A stretch of DNA of 64,000 nucleotides from Pycnococcus provasolii (GCA_938743325.2 OW568899.1:1-64000); one strand, 5' to 3'. Shown: positions 18,141 to 28,830, numbered from the stretch's first letter. Notes: a model not told the origin generated them from the letters alone. Program-made: numbers and translations.

Positions 18141-18239
18141 ACAACAACAACAACAAGAACAACAACAAGAGGGGTGTGGGAAGAGTGAAAGCCTCATGAG
18201 GGCATCTGAGCTCGTGTAGAAACTCGTACAAGGCAGTAA

Positions 18240-19260
18240 CAAAATCTTCGTTTTTTATTATATTGTGCCGGATACTAACCTTAGTACGTGTAGATGTAGT
18301 TGAAGACATTTGATCGACGAGTTCGTCGATAGACGGAAGTGGAAAACTGTCTCGACCTGTGACGGAATTTAACGCACGGTAATCGACACAGAAGCGTAAG
18401 CCACCACTAGGCTTGGCTGCGAAAAGGACAGGGGCCGCGAGTGGCGAAGACGACGGCCGGATATGGCCGGCTTTGAGAAGAGCTTCCACAGTGTCTTGCA
18501 TAAGAGCTTTCGCGAGTGGAGAACATCGACGAGCTTTCGCAGGCGGAGGTGGCGCGCCTTCGAACGCGATATCCATGTCGTGAGCGGATCGGAAGGGTGT
18601 TTCATCGGCTTTTGGCGGTTCGAAGGGGTCGGTCAGGTTCTTGGAGCACGCCGTGCTCCGTACTGTCGCCCATCGAATGGTTTGATCGGGGACGGTGCCA
18701 CGTCCTCCAGCGTCTTCACCATCGCGGTTTCATTCGCAATTGCCTAGTTCAGTCGCTCAGCGTCGGCCAACGCCTCCTTGGCGGCAGTGATCGCCGCCGC
18801 CGTGGGCATAGGGATCGTGCCTGCCACCGCTGCGGCCGCCGCCATGGCGTGTGCGCGCGCTGCGGCCACGCTCTCGAAGCTGCCGGCCGCGACAGCGGTC
18901 GCGTACTCCTGCCATCTCAGCTCGAGGGTGGTCATGAGCGTGTCGCGCGTCTCTTTGGCCGACGCCAGAGCGCTGGCGTGTTTCTCCCGTGAGCTTGGCG
19001 CCATCTCCGTCAGCTCGCCTCGACCTGGGAAAGTGATCGAGTTCGGTCGGGGCGGGCTCGGTCCGGGACGGCCCGGGGACGGGGAAACGCGGGAACCCCC
19101 AACTGGAGCGACTACCAGGAGAAACTGCATAATTGCCCGGCAAGCCGGGAAATTATGGACATCCCCAACCAACCCGGTAGAACCCAATCCCATGGTGGAA
19201 TCCTGCAAGGGAATAATCGGTTCTACAGCGGATCCCCTGGGATAGTTAAGTAGTTGCCTG
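18240..19260 (-). mobile_element. Ty3/gypsy-like LTR retrotransposon fossil
   Basis: On the minus strand the stretch near 18280-18600 reads as the beginning of a Ty3/gypsy reverse transcriptase, with a G-H-I-R-P-S-S-S-P segment followed by G-G-L-R-F-C-V-D-Y-R-A-L-N. Just upstream on that strand, about 18740-19070, lies a helical Ala-rich segment that could be the end of a gag-like region. The element is clearly broken, with several breaks, and only a small part survives: no RNase H, integrase or LTRs were seen. It lies between the heat-shock gene and THOC1. The reading frame of the gag-like part runs on into the antisense of THOC1, and that extension is not part of the element. Age is uncertain, since the RT motif is still easy to read. 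Confidence 0.75.
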
Positions 19261-19317
19261 GGATCCTCCTCCTCCCCCCTCCCATTTTTTGACTCCAAGT
19301 TTTCCTGCTCGCTCGCC

Positions 19318-21267
19318 ATGGCGTCGGCCCCCACTGGTGCAGGCTCGTCTGCGCCGCTCGCGTGTGATTTGTCGTCGGATTTGGGTATGTCGTACGCTTC
19401 GTTACTTCGTACTTCCATCATCCTTCCGTACCTGTCTTCGTACGCTGCGTCTTCGGTTTCGTCGGCATCTTCTGCTTCGGCTTTGGATTCTTCTGCGTCC
19501 CTGCCTGGGTTGGGGTTAGGGCTCTCCGCGTCTCTCTTGGGTTATTTTTCGTCATCTGCTGGTGGAGATGCTTCTGCGGATCTTGGGGATCCCAAGGAAA
19601 AGGATACCTCTGCTTCGTCGTCGTCAGCCTTGGCGACGTTGCTTGCCTCCAACTCTGAGCACGCTCTTCTTTTACAGCACGCGCTCCGATCCTCCTTGTT
19701 AGATCTGATGAAGAAGAAACCTGTGAGCGCTTCCTCTGGTACTGGGACTTTGTCGCTTATGTCCCCTGAAGTGACCGCGCTCTTCGACACAACCTTAGCA
19801 CTCTGCGCATCCACAACCTTAGACGCAGGTTTCATATTCACGCTCTTCGAAGACGCCTTCTCGTACGGAACTATCGCACTAGGAAAAGATATCTTCGCCT
19901 ACCTCGAAAAACACTCCACGCTTCTCGCGCAACCCGCGTTCTTCAACAGAGGGAAACTCATCATACTCAGGATATGCACGTCGCTGCTACGCCGACTCTC
20001 GCGCGCGAACGACGCCATCTTCTGTGGACGTATCCAGCACATACTCGCGTGCTTCTTCCCGCTATCCGACAAGTCAGGTACGAACAAATTCGGACAGTAC
20101 AACGCAGAAAATATTACCACAGTCGCAAACGACGACGCAGACGTCGTGGAAGACGACGAGGATGACGACGAAGGGGCCGAAGGCGTGGACATGGCCTTCT
20201 ACCGAAGCTTCTGGAAGCTGCAGGATCACTTTGCACAACCTAACATCCTAGCGACGTCCGCACCAATCAAAGTCAAAGAGGCGATGAACGATATCAACGC
20301 CGCTCTCAAAGTGCTACGAGCGCAAGAAGCGGCAACCATCACCAGCGCAACGGCACCCGCCGATGCAGACGAGGCGCTGTGCGAGGTGAAGTATCTCACC
20401 AGCCCGAAGCTCTTCAAACTGCAGGTACGAGATGCCAACTTCAGAAGGCATTTTCTTCTGCAGTGCCTCATCATGTGCCATCACCTCGCACCGAGAACAC
20501 CGCTACCACGCGGAACACAACCCACCGCCGGTCTTGCGCCAACATTACCGCCGATGCTCATCAAGGAGGTGAAATCGACGCTCGACGCGGTGTACGATGC
20601 GCTCGACGCGTCGCCAGGACCCGCCAAGCAGTCATTTACGAAAGCCGTTGTCGACACGATGATGCTCGAGGAACACTGGAGCGCTTGGAAGACTGGCGGG
20701 TGCTTGGAGCTCGAGAGAACGGACGCGGAAGTTGGCATGAAGGGATTCGATTCTGTGTCCGAGGCTGCGGTGAAAGCCGTCGATGAGCAGATGGCACCAC
20801 GCGCGCCGGCACCTGCACCAGCCGCGCCGCCGAAGCGGAAGTCAGCAATCATGGGAATGCCCGCGCCGAAACGTGCAAAGTCTGCCGCCTCGCTCGGAAG
20901 TACAGCAAACCTGCCGTCGCCTCCTGCAGGCGCCACGAAGCTCGGATGTGACAGCCTCAACCGCCTCTGGAGCATCGGTGGGGCGGATGGCTGGGGATCG
21001 CGCGCTGCCAGCGACACCGGCGATGCGCTAGATCCCGTCGGCACGGTGCCCGCGATCGAAACGTGGCTAGAACCCGTTATTGATGACATGGATCCCGAAA
21101 GTGGCATCGAGGAGGAGTTCAAGCACAAGCACGACAAGACGTACGTTTGGAAGTCGCTCCGATTGATTGCGCGCGAACGCTACATCCTTGCAAGCGAGGC
21201 TACAAGTTCTGACATCGAGAAGGCAACGAAGGAGCTAGGGCTCGCCGGCGAAAAGATGGTTGAGTAG
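19318..21267 (+). CDS. THOC1: THO complex subunit 1 (THOC1/HPR1)
   Basis: A 649-residue homologue of THOC1, the largest-but-one subunit of the THO complex that couples transcription to mRNP packaging and export in the nucleus. The diagnostic core is near residues 215-310: GKLIILRICTSLLRRLSRAN, FCGRI, A-C-F-F-P-L-S-D-K-S-G-T-N, an acidic insertion (VVEDDEDDDEG), and FYRSFWKLQDHFAQP. The acidic insertion and the YRxFW-LQ-F block occur at the same place in human and plant proteins, and the L-S-(R/K)-A-N-D wording is closer to the plant form. Residues 1-90 are Ser/Ala-rich, and the last 200 include a basic, Pro/Ala-rich nuclear-type segment. It has no introns. The start at 19318 is the first good ATG. 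The 5' end lies directly beside a retrotransposon fossil. Confidence 0.92.
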   Translation: MASAPTGAGSSAPLACDLSSDLGMSYASLLRTSIILPYLSSYAASSVSSASSASALDSSASLPGLGLGLSASLLGYFSSSAGGDASADLGDPKEKDTSASSSSALATLLASNSEHALLLQHALRSSLLDLMKKKPVSASSGTGTLSLMSPEVTALFDTTLALCASTTLDAGFIFTLFEDAFSYGTIALGKDIFAYLEKHSTLLAQPAFFNRGKLIILRICTSLLRRLSRANDAIFCGRIQHILACFFPLSDKSGTNKFGQYNAENITTVANDDADVVEDDEDDDEGAEGVDMAFYRSFWKLQDHFAQPNILATSAPIKVKEAMNDINAALKVLRAQEAATITSATAPADADEALCEVKYLTSPKLFKLQVRDANFRRHFLLQCLIMCHHLAPRTPLPRGTQPTAGLAPTLPPMLIKEVKSTLDAVYDALDASPGPAKQSFTKAVVDTMMLEEHWSAWKTGGCLELERTDAEVGMKGFDSVSEAAVKAVDEQMAPRAPAPAPAAPPKRKSAIMGMPAPKRAKSAASLGSTANLPSPPAGATKLGCDSLNRLWSIGGADGWGSRAASDTGDALDPVGTVPAIETWLEPVIDDMDPESGIEEEFKHKHDKTYVWKSLRLIARERYILASEATSSDIEKATKELGLAGEKMVE

Positions 21268-21279
21268 TCATTCAGGTAA

Positions 21280-21512
21280 TGGAGTGTACTTTACTTTGTC
21301 CAACGGTCGTCCATTCACACTATTCACATTCACCATTTCATTCAGCGGCGCAATTTTGTACATGGCACTGGTGATTTCAAAGCTACTATCAGACCGCTTT
21401 TCGGGTTTCGTCCGGGGTGAGAGCTCCTCTTGCGCTTGTTGTCGCTGTTGTCGTCGCCAACTCGCCATCGCCACCAACCGTGCATCAACACGATGACTCA
21501 AGAGTCACACTT
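21280..21512 (+). repeat. Dispersed repeat, copy C
   Basis: This is a full-length match to copy B at 3803-4037. It starts 13 bp after the THOC1 stop codon and lies between convergent THOC1 and the sulfotransferase gene. The core ends in TGACTCAAGAGTCA, a perfect 6-bp palindromic hairpin that is partly lost in copy B. Both copies share readable peptides in a plus frame (ALVIS-(R/K)-LLS) and in the mirrored minus frame (DSS-x-EITSA-x-YK). Confidence 0.85.
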
Positions 21513-21602
21513 ACTACTCTACCTAATAATTACCTAATTACTACTCTCAGTAATCTCTAAAGGAGTTCAGTAAAGGAATAAATTTCTGCTATATTATTTT
21601 CA

Positions 21603-24464
21603 TCAATTCGACAACGCGTCGGCGTCCGCAAAGATGTCCACGTAAGCTGGCTCTTCGGGTGGTATCGCTGGACCCTGCGGAGCACGATTGCCCATAATCG
21701 TCTTGCGGCGCCGTTCGCGCGCCGCAGTAGGCAAAACTCCACCACCACCAGCCGCGGGGGATGGTGATGAGACACCAAGGCCAGCGGGCTTAGCTCCTTC
21801 CGGTGCTACAGGCAAACCGCTTCCTGTGACAGGCTCCGTCCCCTTGGGCTGCACATCCCCAGACTGGTTTTCTATCTGGCGAGATGCCGGTGATGACGAT
21901 GTCAGCGATGCAGCACCGCTCGGCGTCGAATGCACCTTCGAAACTGATTCATCCGCCTGCGCCAAAACACCCTTTGGCGGTCCCGTTGGTTCAGGAATCA
22001 TAGAGTGTGATGTTAGCTTGCGCGCTCCTGTCGCCGCCCTTTCAGCAGATCCTAGCACGGGGATATTTAGTCGCTCCGTGGGATTCGGAGGAAGCCTGAT
22101 GTAGGGGGCATCTGTCCGTTGGCGAACGACATCGAGGCGTGCTTCAAACAGCTTGCTCGCGAATGCGTAGAGGCGATTGTCCATCGCGTTGAGGTCGTTC
22201 ATGCGATCGATCAGATTCGCTGGCAATGCTGCACGATTGCGCTTTGAAAATTCAAGTGGTATCCCATACTGCTCCATGAGGGTTTGATGCAGACTTACGC
22301 GCTTCGCCTTGGCTCGGCTGCCACTCCGAGTGGAGCACTTTCTGAAAAAACTACCCATTCCCGGTTCCCCCATGCCAAAAGCTTTGATTTGACGAACTGG
22401 CCCACTTGATTCATCTGCACTGTGTTCAGACGCGCCGCTGGTTTCAGACGATTCCCCGCTGTCTTCCTTGCTTTCATCATTCTCAGCCTCGGCGATTTTC
22501 TCGTCCAATGCCTTGAGATTCGCCTCCGCCTCTTTCACGGCAGCACTCAACTTTGCCTCGTCATCGCGTCGCTCCTCGAGCGAACGGTACCGCTTGAATT
22601 CTGCCCGGCGCTGGGTCTTAAGAGCCTCTTTCACCTTGCGTTCTAGGTCTGCACGCTCAGCCGCGAGAGCCGCCGCTTTTGCCTCCTTCTTCGCCTTCGC
22701 CTCCGCCTCTGCTTCCTTTGAAACGTCCGCCTCCTTCGAAGTCGCGTCATCAGCGGATGGCGCAGGCGGAGATGGATCATCGCGGTCAGTCAAGAGCTTA
22801 GGATCAGGATGAGACCACGACGACTCATTCGTCTCCGGGTTGTGATAGAAGATGTGCCCCACGTACTTCTCAGATTCATACCGAGACCACGGCTCGGGAA
22901 GCGAGCTCAGCCTTTCCTGCAATGAGCGGCGTTCTCGAGTTTTTCTTGCGAGGGTGTCGTCTGCCACGTCATGGTCGTGATTGTCGCCGTCGTCTTCTTC
23001 CGCCGTCTGCAGGCTGCGCCCTGAGCTACTTTCATCCTGCTGAGCACCCATCATAGCAGCCGACTTGCCGATGGCCGGATCATTGTTGAGATTCCAACCC
23101 GACTGCGCGTACAGCAGCTCAATGCTCTCGTCGAGACGGTCGAATATGCTCACGTGCACAAACTCGCGTAGACGCTTGAGGGCGACATACATGAGCACCT
23201 CGCGCGCACCCTCGTCGCGTTGCTGCACAACGCATCTCCGCAGCTCCGTTGCCATCGGATCGCTCGAGTAGTTGGTGAGTCCAAGCAACTGCATCGTGGA
23301 GCCGTCTTGAAGTAGGTCAGCGACACGTGGGTCATCGACAAAGTCCCGCAGCGACTGGAAGCCTGGGAAGTCGTACGCGTTGGCAAGTGCCGACGCCTGC
23401 GCAGGGGTCATCGACGCGGCGCTGTCCTTGAGGCGCTGGAGGTCACTTTTGTGTGTGTCCGTTCGCCGCTTCCACTCGCTGTGCGCGATAGGAATAAGGC
23501 CGCTCCACGGCCACACGTCGGTGGTTGCGATCCTTCCATTTTTCTTCGCCTGCTCCGTCTTGCGCTTCCTCTCCTCGTCCGATTGCCCGTAGGCGCGCAG
23601 GGCAATTTCCGTCGCAAACTCGTATGCTGACAACACGCGGTCGACGGGGCGGCGCACGGTTGTGGTGTACGCCGTGTTGGAAGGCAAGAATTTCTTCACG
23701 GAGAAGTCGTCGTGGCTTGCCATCGCCTTGCAGCCGCGGACCATTTCGCTCAGCCGCAGGTGATCGTACGCCTTAGGGCACTGGTCTTTCTTGCTGAAGC
23801 GCGGCTTGATTGCGCAGAAGAACTTGGTCCTTCCCGCGGTGCGTGGCACGTGCAGGAAGTGCAGCATTTGTGAGGCGTCTGTGCCCAGCGTGTGCTTGAG
23901 CTGTTCCTCCGCCCAGCGCGCAGCCTTCAGGCTGCACTTCGTCGCGTCGTACGCGTCGATGATGTCGAGCGGCGTCCGTGCAAAGTACGTGGAAGGATTC
24001 GCAAGTTCCTCTCTCTGCTCGCCAGGCACCCCTTCCAAAAATATTGTCGTCGCTGCGCCAGCTGTGGTAGCTTGCTGCGCGGGTGTTGCGACGTTCGTCG
24101 CCGCGCCAAAGTCCATTTCGAACATCCCTGTCGGTTTTGCGTTTCCTGTCGCATCGGCGTTTGTTTGCGCGATGCCGATGACGAACTTGATCGCGACAGC
24201 GTATATGCCGAGTAGGAGGAACACCATCGCTGTGAAAGCACCGAACAGGGAGCAGTGCGCACACTCACAGCCCCAGCAGCGTCTTTTCTGAGAACTGCTT
24301 TGAAATCGCCTTAAGGCACCACCACCACCACTTCCACGTTTTTTCCCTGACAAAGACGAGTGTGTTGGCAGCAGAGAAGTGGCCGAGGCGTTATTTTGGA
24401 GAAGTGATGGTCGCTCACGAGACTCTGTCGTCCTTAAATTCAGGCCTGCAAGTTTCGGTTGCAT
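21603..24464 (-). CDS. Golgi-type sulfotransferase fused to a WW domain
   Basis: A 953-residue type II membrane protein. A basic cytosolic N-terminus with a Cys cluster (CWGCECAHC, 63-71) precedes a membrane anchor at about 73-98. The lumenal part has a PAPS-dependent sulfotransferase signature: F-L-H-V-P-R-T-A-G-R-T near 203-213 corresponds to the 5'-phosphosulfate loop of heparan-sulfate and other carbohydrate sulfotransferases, and T-V-R-R-P-V-D-R-V-L-S-A-Y near 269-281 to the 3'-phosphate site. A WW domain follows at about 523-553, with LPEPWSRYE, H-I-F-Y-H-N and E-S-S-W-S-H-P, both tryptophans present. Then come a long charged coiled coil (about 575-690) and a low-complexity tail. The likely reaction is sulfate transfer from PAPS to a glycan or glycoprotein. 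A WW domain is usually cytosolic, so its place beyond the catalytic part is odd. The acceptor substrate cannot be told. Confidence 0.75.
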   Translation of the reverse strand: MQPKLAGLNLRTTESRERPSLLQNNASATSLLPTHSSLSGKKRGSGGGGALRRFQSSSQKRRCWGCECAHCSLFGAFTAMVFLLLGIYAVAIKFVIGIAQTNADATGNAKPTGMFEMDFGAATNVATPAQQATTAGAATTIFLEGVPGEQREELANPSTYFARTPLDIIDAYDATKCSLKAARWAEEQLKHTLGTDASQMLHFLHVPRTAGRTKFFCAIKPRFSKKDQCPKAYDHLRLSEMVRGCKAMASHDDFSVKKFLPSNTAYTTTVRRPVDRVLSAYEFATEIALRAYGQSDEERKRKTEQAKKNGRIATTDVWPWSGLIPIAHSEWKRRTDTHKSDLQRLKDSAASMTPAQASALANAYDFPGFQSLRDFVDDPRVADLLQDGSTMQLLGLTNYSSDPMATELRRCVVQQRDEGAREVLMYVALKRLREFVHVSIFDRLDESIELLYAQSGWNLNNDPAIGKSAAMMGAQQDESSSGRSLQTAEEDDGDNHDHDVADDTLARKTRERRSLQERLSSLPEPWSRYESEKYVGHIFYHNPETNESSWSHPDPKLLTDRDDPSPPAPSADDATSKEADVSKEAEAEAKAKKEAKAAALAAERADLERKVKEALKTQRRAEFKRYRSLEERRDDEAKLSAAVKEAEANLKALDEKIAEAENDESKEDSGESSETSGASEHSADESSGPVRQIKAFGMGEPGMGSFFRKCSTRSGSRAKAKRVSLHQTLMEQYGIPLEFSKRNRAALPANLIDRMNDLNAMDNRLYAFASKLFEARLDVVRQRTDAPYIRLPPNPTERLNIPVLGSAERAATGARKLTSHSMIPEPTGPPKGVLAQADESVSKVHSTPSGAASLTSSSPASRQIENQSGDVQPKGTEPVTGSGLPVAPEGAKPAGLGVSSPSPAAGGGGVLPTAARERRRKTIMGNRAPQGPAIPPEEPAYVDIFADADALSN

Positions 24465-25175
24465 AAATACATTATCAAGACGACATATACAGTATTATAT
24501 TATATGATCTAAGCTTAAGGCAACCAACCACCTTGCAAGAGCCTTGAGAACTCAGTAAGATACCACGAAGCTGTTCACCACTGGTCACCCTTGCACAGCC
24601 AGATGGAATGATTCGAAGTTCACCGCACCAGAGAGGCCTTAGAGATGAGGAACGAGAACGAGAATGAGAATGAGAATGGCGGCCGGCCGCCGAGAATGAG
24701 AAATCCGATGTCCGATGGAGTTTGTGTTTGGTTTTGGTTGGTTTTTCGTTTGACGCATCCAGTGGATCCAGCCAGCGCACTCAAGGCAACACCCGGGGGG
24801 AACACGCGCCTTATGTAGTTCTACCTATGTGCTGAATGGCCTGGCCTGGCCTTGCATGGCCTGCCCATGTCATGATGTCAGTCCTGAGGCAGTCCTGAGG
24901 AGATGTCCTGAGGCAACAAAAACAACTCATATTTTACAGGGGGACCCGTACGGGTAGCCCTAAACCCGAATATCACGCGTTCGTCTACCACTCCCTTTCT
25001 GTCTTTTGTTTTGAGAAACGTTTGTTCCAACGACTCATGCATGCATGGGGATGAAATGTCACAGAGTGCTCAAGTTTGTTTTACTGTACTGTACTGTAGA
25101 ATTTACTTTAGGTTAACTAAGTTTAGTAGGATTAATTACGAGAATTATCATGACGACAGTGTCTGACAACACTGG
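24465..25175. other. Intergenic region, no gene seen
   Basis: Contains short simple repeats (GAATGAGAATGAGAATG near 24660), a GCGGCCGGCCGC palindrome near 24680, and CTGTACTGTACTGTA near 25085. The left part should contain the promoter of the sulfotransferase gene. The right part is the downstream region of the sulfatase-YHYH gene. Confidence 0.4.
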
Positions 25176-28100
25176 TCAAGCGCACGCGATCGCGATTACA
25201 GCGATTACGACTTTACCAACTTGTTGGTCCAACACGTACGCGGAGCTTGTGTGCTTCACGACGGCCGAAGTCGTTGGCACTGATGACGCCGCTGCAGCCG
25301 TTGTCGTCGTCGTCGTGCGTGGTCTCGGCGACGGCGATGGTGCTGACGCCGCCGCCGCCGTTGTCGTCGTCGTCGTCGTTGTGCGTGGCCTCGGCGTCGG
25401 GCCTGGTGACACCACCGCCGTTGTCGTCGTCGTCGTCACCGCCGCCGTTGTCGTCGTCGTCGTCATCGCCGCCGCTGTCGTCGTCGTCGTCGTCGTGCGT
25501 GGCCTCGGCGGCCCACGTGTGCTAGTGGTGGTCGTAGCACTTGCCGTCGTCGTCGTTGTAGTTGCAGTGGTCGTCTTCTTCTCGTAGCATGGACACCACA
25601 AATCGTAGGGCGTCGTCACACCGTAGCCCATATTGACATTCTCAATTGTGCTACATCCTCGATTCCGCGCCGTGTACAATGCCTTGCATTCCTGCACAGA
25701 ATTCACCGGACCAAAGCAGCCACTCAGATAAGGGGGTTCGAGCTGAATGTGATAGTGGTACACCGTTTCGGACGGAATGCCGAACGTGCTATTCGCAGGT
25801 ACCAGCCCGAAGTGACCGCCACACGCGTCGAGGTCTGATGGGAGCATGCTAGCACCCTCATTTTTCCCGTACAGCGCCACTCCGTCAAGCATGAAGCCAA
25901 CAAGACTCGAATGGCCTGGCGCATTGACGTCGTAATTGCAAACAATGTCAGTGTGACTTAATTGGATTTAGTGTGATAAATGTTCGTGTGTGGTTGTTGG
26001 AGTCACGTAATGTTAGCGGCCGGGAATGTCTAGAAAGTATTCTTGCATCGCAATGGCAAGTCAGAAGAGAAACATAATAACGTACTAGTGATACGGACTT
26101 GCGTGGCCGCCACAGCTGTCCATAAAGAGCTCCGTGAGCACGTTGCCGTCACCACATTGTTCAAATAACGAAGCTTCGCAAGTGCCAACATCCATCCCAC
26201 CGGGGCAGTAGCCATAGTACTTCTGGCCGTCATAGCAGGGGTACGGAGGCCGGGTATTCTCAGACGCTACGGCGTCTGGCTCCGATCCGAAACCCGCCTC
26301 GAATGGACCGAAGATGTTACGCCCGCTCGTCGTGTAACCAACGTTTCCAAGCACGGGCGAAGGCGCGGGTGTACTCGTAACGCTTGGAATAGTCACCGTT
26401 CCATCAGCCCCTTCAACTGTACCCGAAAAGCGGCCATTGCTGTACGTGACTGATATCGGATAAATGTCGCGGTTTGGGGGTCGCCCTGATCCAGGAGGGC
26501 GCTGAGTTGGCGTCGGCGTCGCGCTTTGAGCTGATGTCGTCGTTGTCGTTGTCGTTGTCGTCGTCGGCGATGTGCTCGGCGATGTGGGCGATGTGCCACC
26601 ACCACCATTTCTGACGACGATCTTTCCGCAAGACGGCAGTGCGGTGTAGGGGCATGTCATCTCAACCCTTCCCGTCGTCGCCTTGTCATGCTCGCACATG
26701 GAAGCTCGCAACTTTGCGAGTACGCCCGCAACATCTGTACGGCCAACAATGTTTGTCTGCTCACCTGCATCTGCATTGAGGTCGTAGAGCTGCTCGCACT
26801 CATGCCAGTGCGGAAACCTCTGTGTCTGAGGAGTGATAGCCTCCATGTCGACATGTCCTCGTCGAATGTACTTGTACCGACCTCCGTCGCATGTACTGAT
26901 AGCGGCACGATCCATGCCAAGCTCGAGCACGCGCACCTCCATACCTGAAGGGTTTGTGGCTGGATGAGGATAGCCGTACGTTGTACATGCTGGCGCATCT
27001 GCCACTCCTTGCGTGGGCCTCTCCAGCAGGACCTTGAACGACGCGCCGTCTGTTTTGGTGATGCCATTGGTGATTCCAATAATGTCCATGACCGTTGCGC
27101 CGATGTCCGTATTTAGCACAGGCGCATCGTTCGTGTCGCCCTTGTTCATCCCCGTGAGTGGCGGATATCGCACGTACAACACGGTGCGCGAGCCAAGCTC
27201 GTACAGCTGGTTCTTTGATCCCATGCCGTGGTCGTTCAAAACAACCAGCACAGTGTTATCGTACACGCCCTTAGCCTTGAGGTGTCGCACGAACGAGCCG
27301 AATGCTTGGTCGATCCAGCGCACGCCGGCGAGGTAGTCGGCTTCCAGGCACGCGCTCGTGCACCTCCTGTTTCCACTGGTCGGTTCCGCGTTGGTCTCCG
27401 CCCAGTTCCACACATCTGCGCGACTGGGCATGCCAAGGCTTGCATCAATGTATGGCGCAGGACAATCGCCCGCCGTGCGCTTCGGCGAATCCTTCGGACA
27501 CGCGGGCGTGTGGTTGGCGGTGAAGTTGAAGAGCGCGTCGCGGTAGCTTACTTCCGCGTTTCCGTTTGGCTCGTAAGGTGTCCAGTGCACGTAGAACGGC
27601 TTATTGTTTGCAATGGCAGTGTCCACGCCTGCGATGGCTCCGGCTAGTGAGAACTCGACGTTCTGCGCGAAAGCGCCTTTCGCACCAGTGCCGTCGAAGA
27701 GATTTCCCGCGAGGACGGAACCGACGTGGTCGAATCCGGCGCGCTGCACTTCAGCGACTTGAGCATCGTAGTCGTCGAAGGCGTTGAGCGTTCCCATGTG
27801 CCACTTGCCGCTGAACGAGGTGTAGTACCCGTTTGCTTTAAGAGCTTGTGCGAGGTTGTCCGTTTCGTCGCCTTGTGTGACTTTGGTGTTCGGAACCGTG
27901 ACGTCCGCACGTCCGTCCCAGCTGTCCTTGGCGTCGGTTCCGTCATCTTGGAGCGTTCGGCTTTCAATTTGCTGCGCCGTGCGTGTTTTTGCATACACGC
28001 CATTTGATGGGAACCTCGTCGTGAGCAGGCTGTACCTCGACGGCGCGCACTTCGGGCCTGCTGTGTACGCCTTCGTGAACGTGACGGCTTCGTTTTGCAC

Positions 28101-28511
28101 TTCGCGTATATTCTCGATAAGATTTTTGCTTAAGGCGTCGTCGAGCAAGTTGGTTAACTGACGGTTCAGGTCGTACGCGCCTGGTCGTTTTCCTCCTCCA
28201 CTACCATTAACGGAAGAAGGATCTTCTGTAGTGAGGTAGTGCGGCAGGTCGTCAAGCATAAACACAACCACGTTCGGGACGTTTGACAAGGATGATGACG
28301 ACTGAGCAAGCGCACCGTTAAGACGACATAAGCAACTCAAACTACTCAAGAAGAACATGAACGTCTTGAATTCTTGAGCAAGAGAGGAGTTCTTCTTCTT
28401 CAAGATCTTCAAGTTCTTCTTCGACGACGACGACGACGACGAGATCACAACAAGTGGCCGCGACAACAAGTGATTCAAGACGACATCACTCACGGCCACC
28501 ATCACGGCCAT
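25176..28511 (-). CDS. Secreted sulfatase fused to a YHYH domain (two exons)
   Basis: I join two exons, 28511-26086 and 25956-25176, giving about 1,068 residues. A hydrophobic segment near residues 45-65 looks like a signal sequence or anchor. The sulfatase domain (about 75-530) shows P-N-V-V-V-F-M-L-D-D at the metal site, C-A-P-S-R (the Cys converted to formylglycine), S-G-K-W-H-M-G, and V-L-N-D-H-G-M-G, the order of type I sulfatases. A Thr-rich linker leads to a YHYH domain: D-S-C-G-G-H-A-S-P-Y-H-Y-H across the exon junction, then GHSSLVGFMLDGVALYG, CGGHFG, and a second Y-H-Y-H with P-Y-L-S-G-C-F-G. The tail is mucin-like Thr repeats coded by a trinucleotide run. The role is probably extracellular or lumenal removal of sulfate esters. 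The YHYH domain's function is not known. Confidence 0.82.
25957..26085 (-). other. Inferred 129-nt spliceosomal intron in the sulfatase-YHYH gene
   Basis: On the minus strand the donor is TA|GTACGT and the acceptor CCAATTAAG|TCACAC. Splicing removes the in-frame TAG that would end the first exon and restores Y-H-Y-H-T-D in phase, exactly completing the domain's name-giving motif. No other junction was needed to join the two readings. Confidence 0.85.
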
Positions 28512-28605
28512 CCCTATTAAAAAATACGATAAAATTTACGATCCCTTTGGAAGGAAGCAAGTTGGGGTGGGATTGGGAAAAAGTTGGAAAAAGTGTTGTC
28601 AAAAC

Positions 28606-28619
28606 AATCAAATCAAATT
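28606..28619. repeat. Partial copy of a palindromic AT-rich unit
   Basis: AATCAAATCAAATT directly abuts the left end of the mobile-element pair. Fuller copies of the unit (ATCAAATCAAT-TAGAGCG-ATTGATTTGAT) occur at 31354-31389 and 32650-32680. Confidence 0.5.
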
Positions 28620-28791
28620 CCCCCCAGGCGGGCGCTGCGCGCCCGCGGCCACGCCCCTCGGTGTTTTAACTTTTCGTGTAACTACATAGTTACACTTCCT
28701 TACATTTCATGAACCAGTGCCGGGCCGATCTCTTCAGCGAGGACCGGTAGGTGGTCACGACGGCTCAGGCTGTTCGCCTTCATCGCCATCG
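28617..28791 (+). repeat. Left end R1, first copy
   Basis: Nearly identical to 29427-29601. It starts ATTCCCCCCAGGCGGGCG and ends in TTCGCCTTCATCGCCATCG. It includes GTGTAACTACATAGTTACAC, a perfect 9-bp inverted repeat. Confidence 0.9.
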
Positions 28792-28830
28792 TGAAGGCTG
28801 GTCCCCCCCATACTCGCAGGAACTGGGAGC

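Noticed and set aside
18744-19421. A 225-residue minus-strand protein as an independent gene
   Set aside because: Its first part is antisense of THOC1's start and the rest is best read as part of the broken retrotransposon.
25150-25587. Plus-strand Val-rich frame of 145 residues
   Set aside because: It is the mirror reading of the Thr-rich tail of the sulfatase-YHYH gene, coded by a GTC/GAC repeat.
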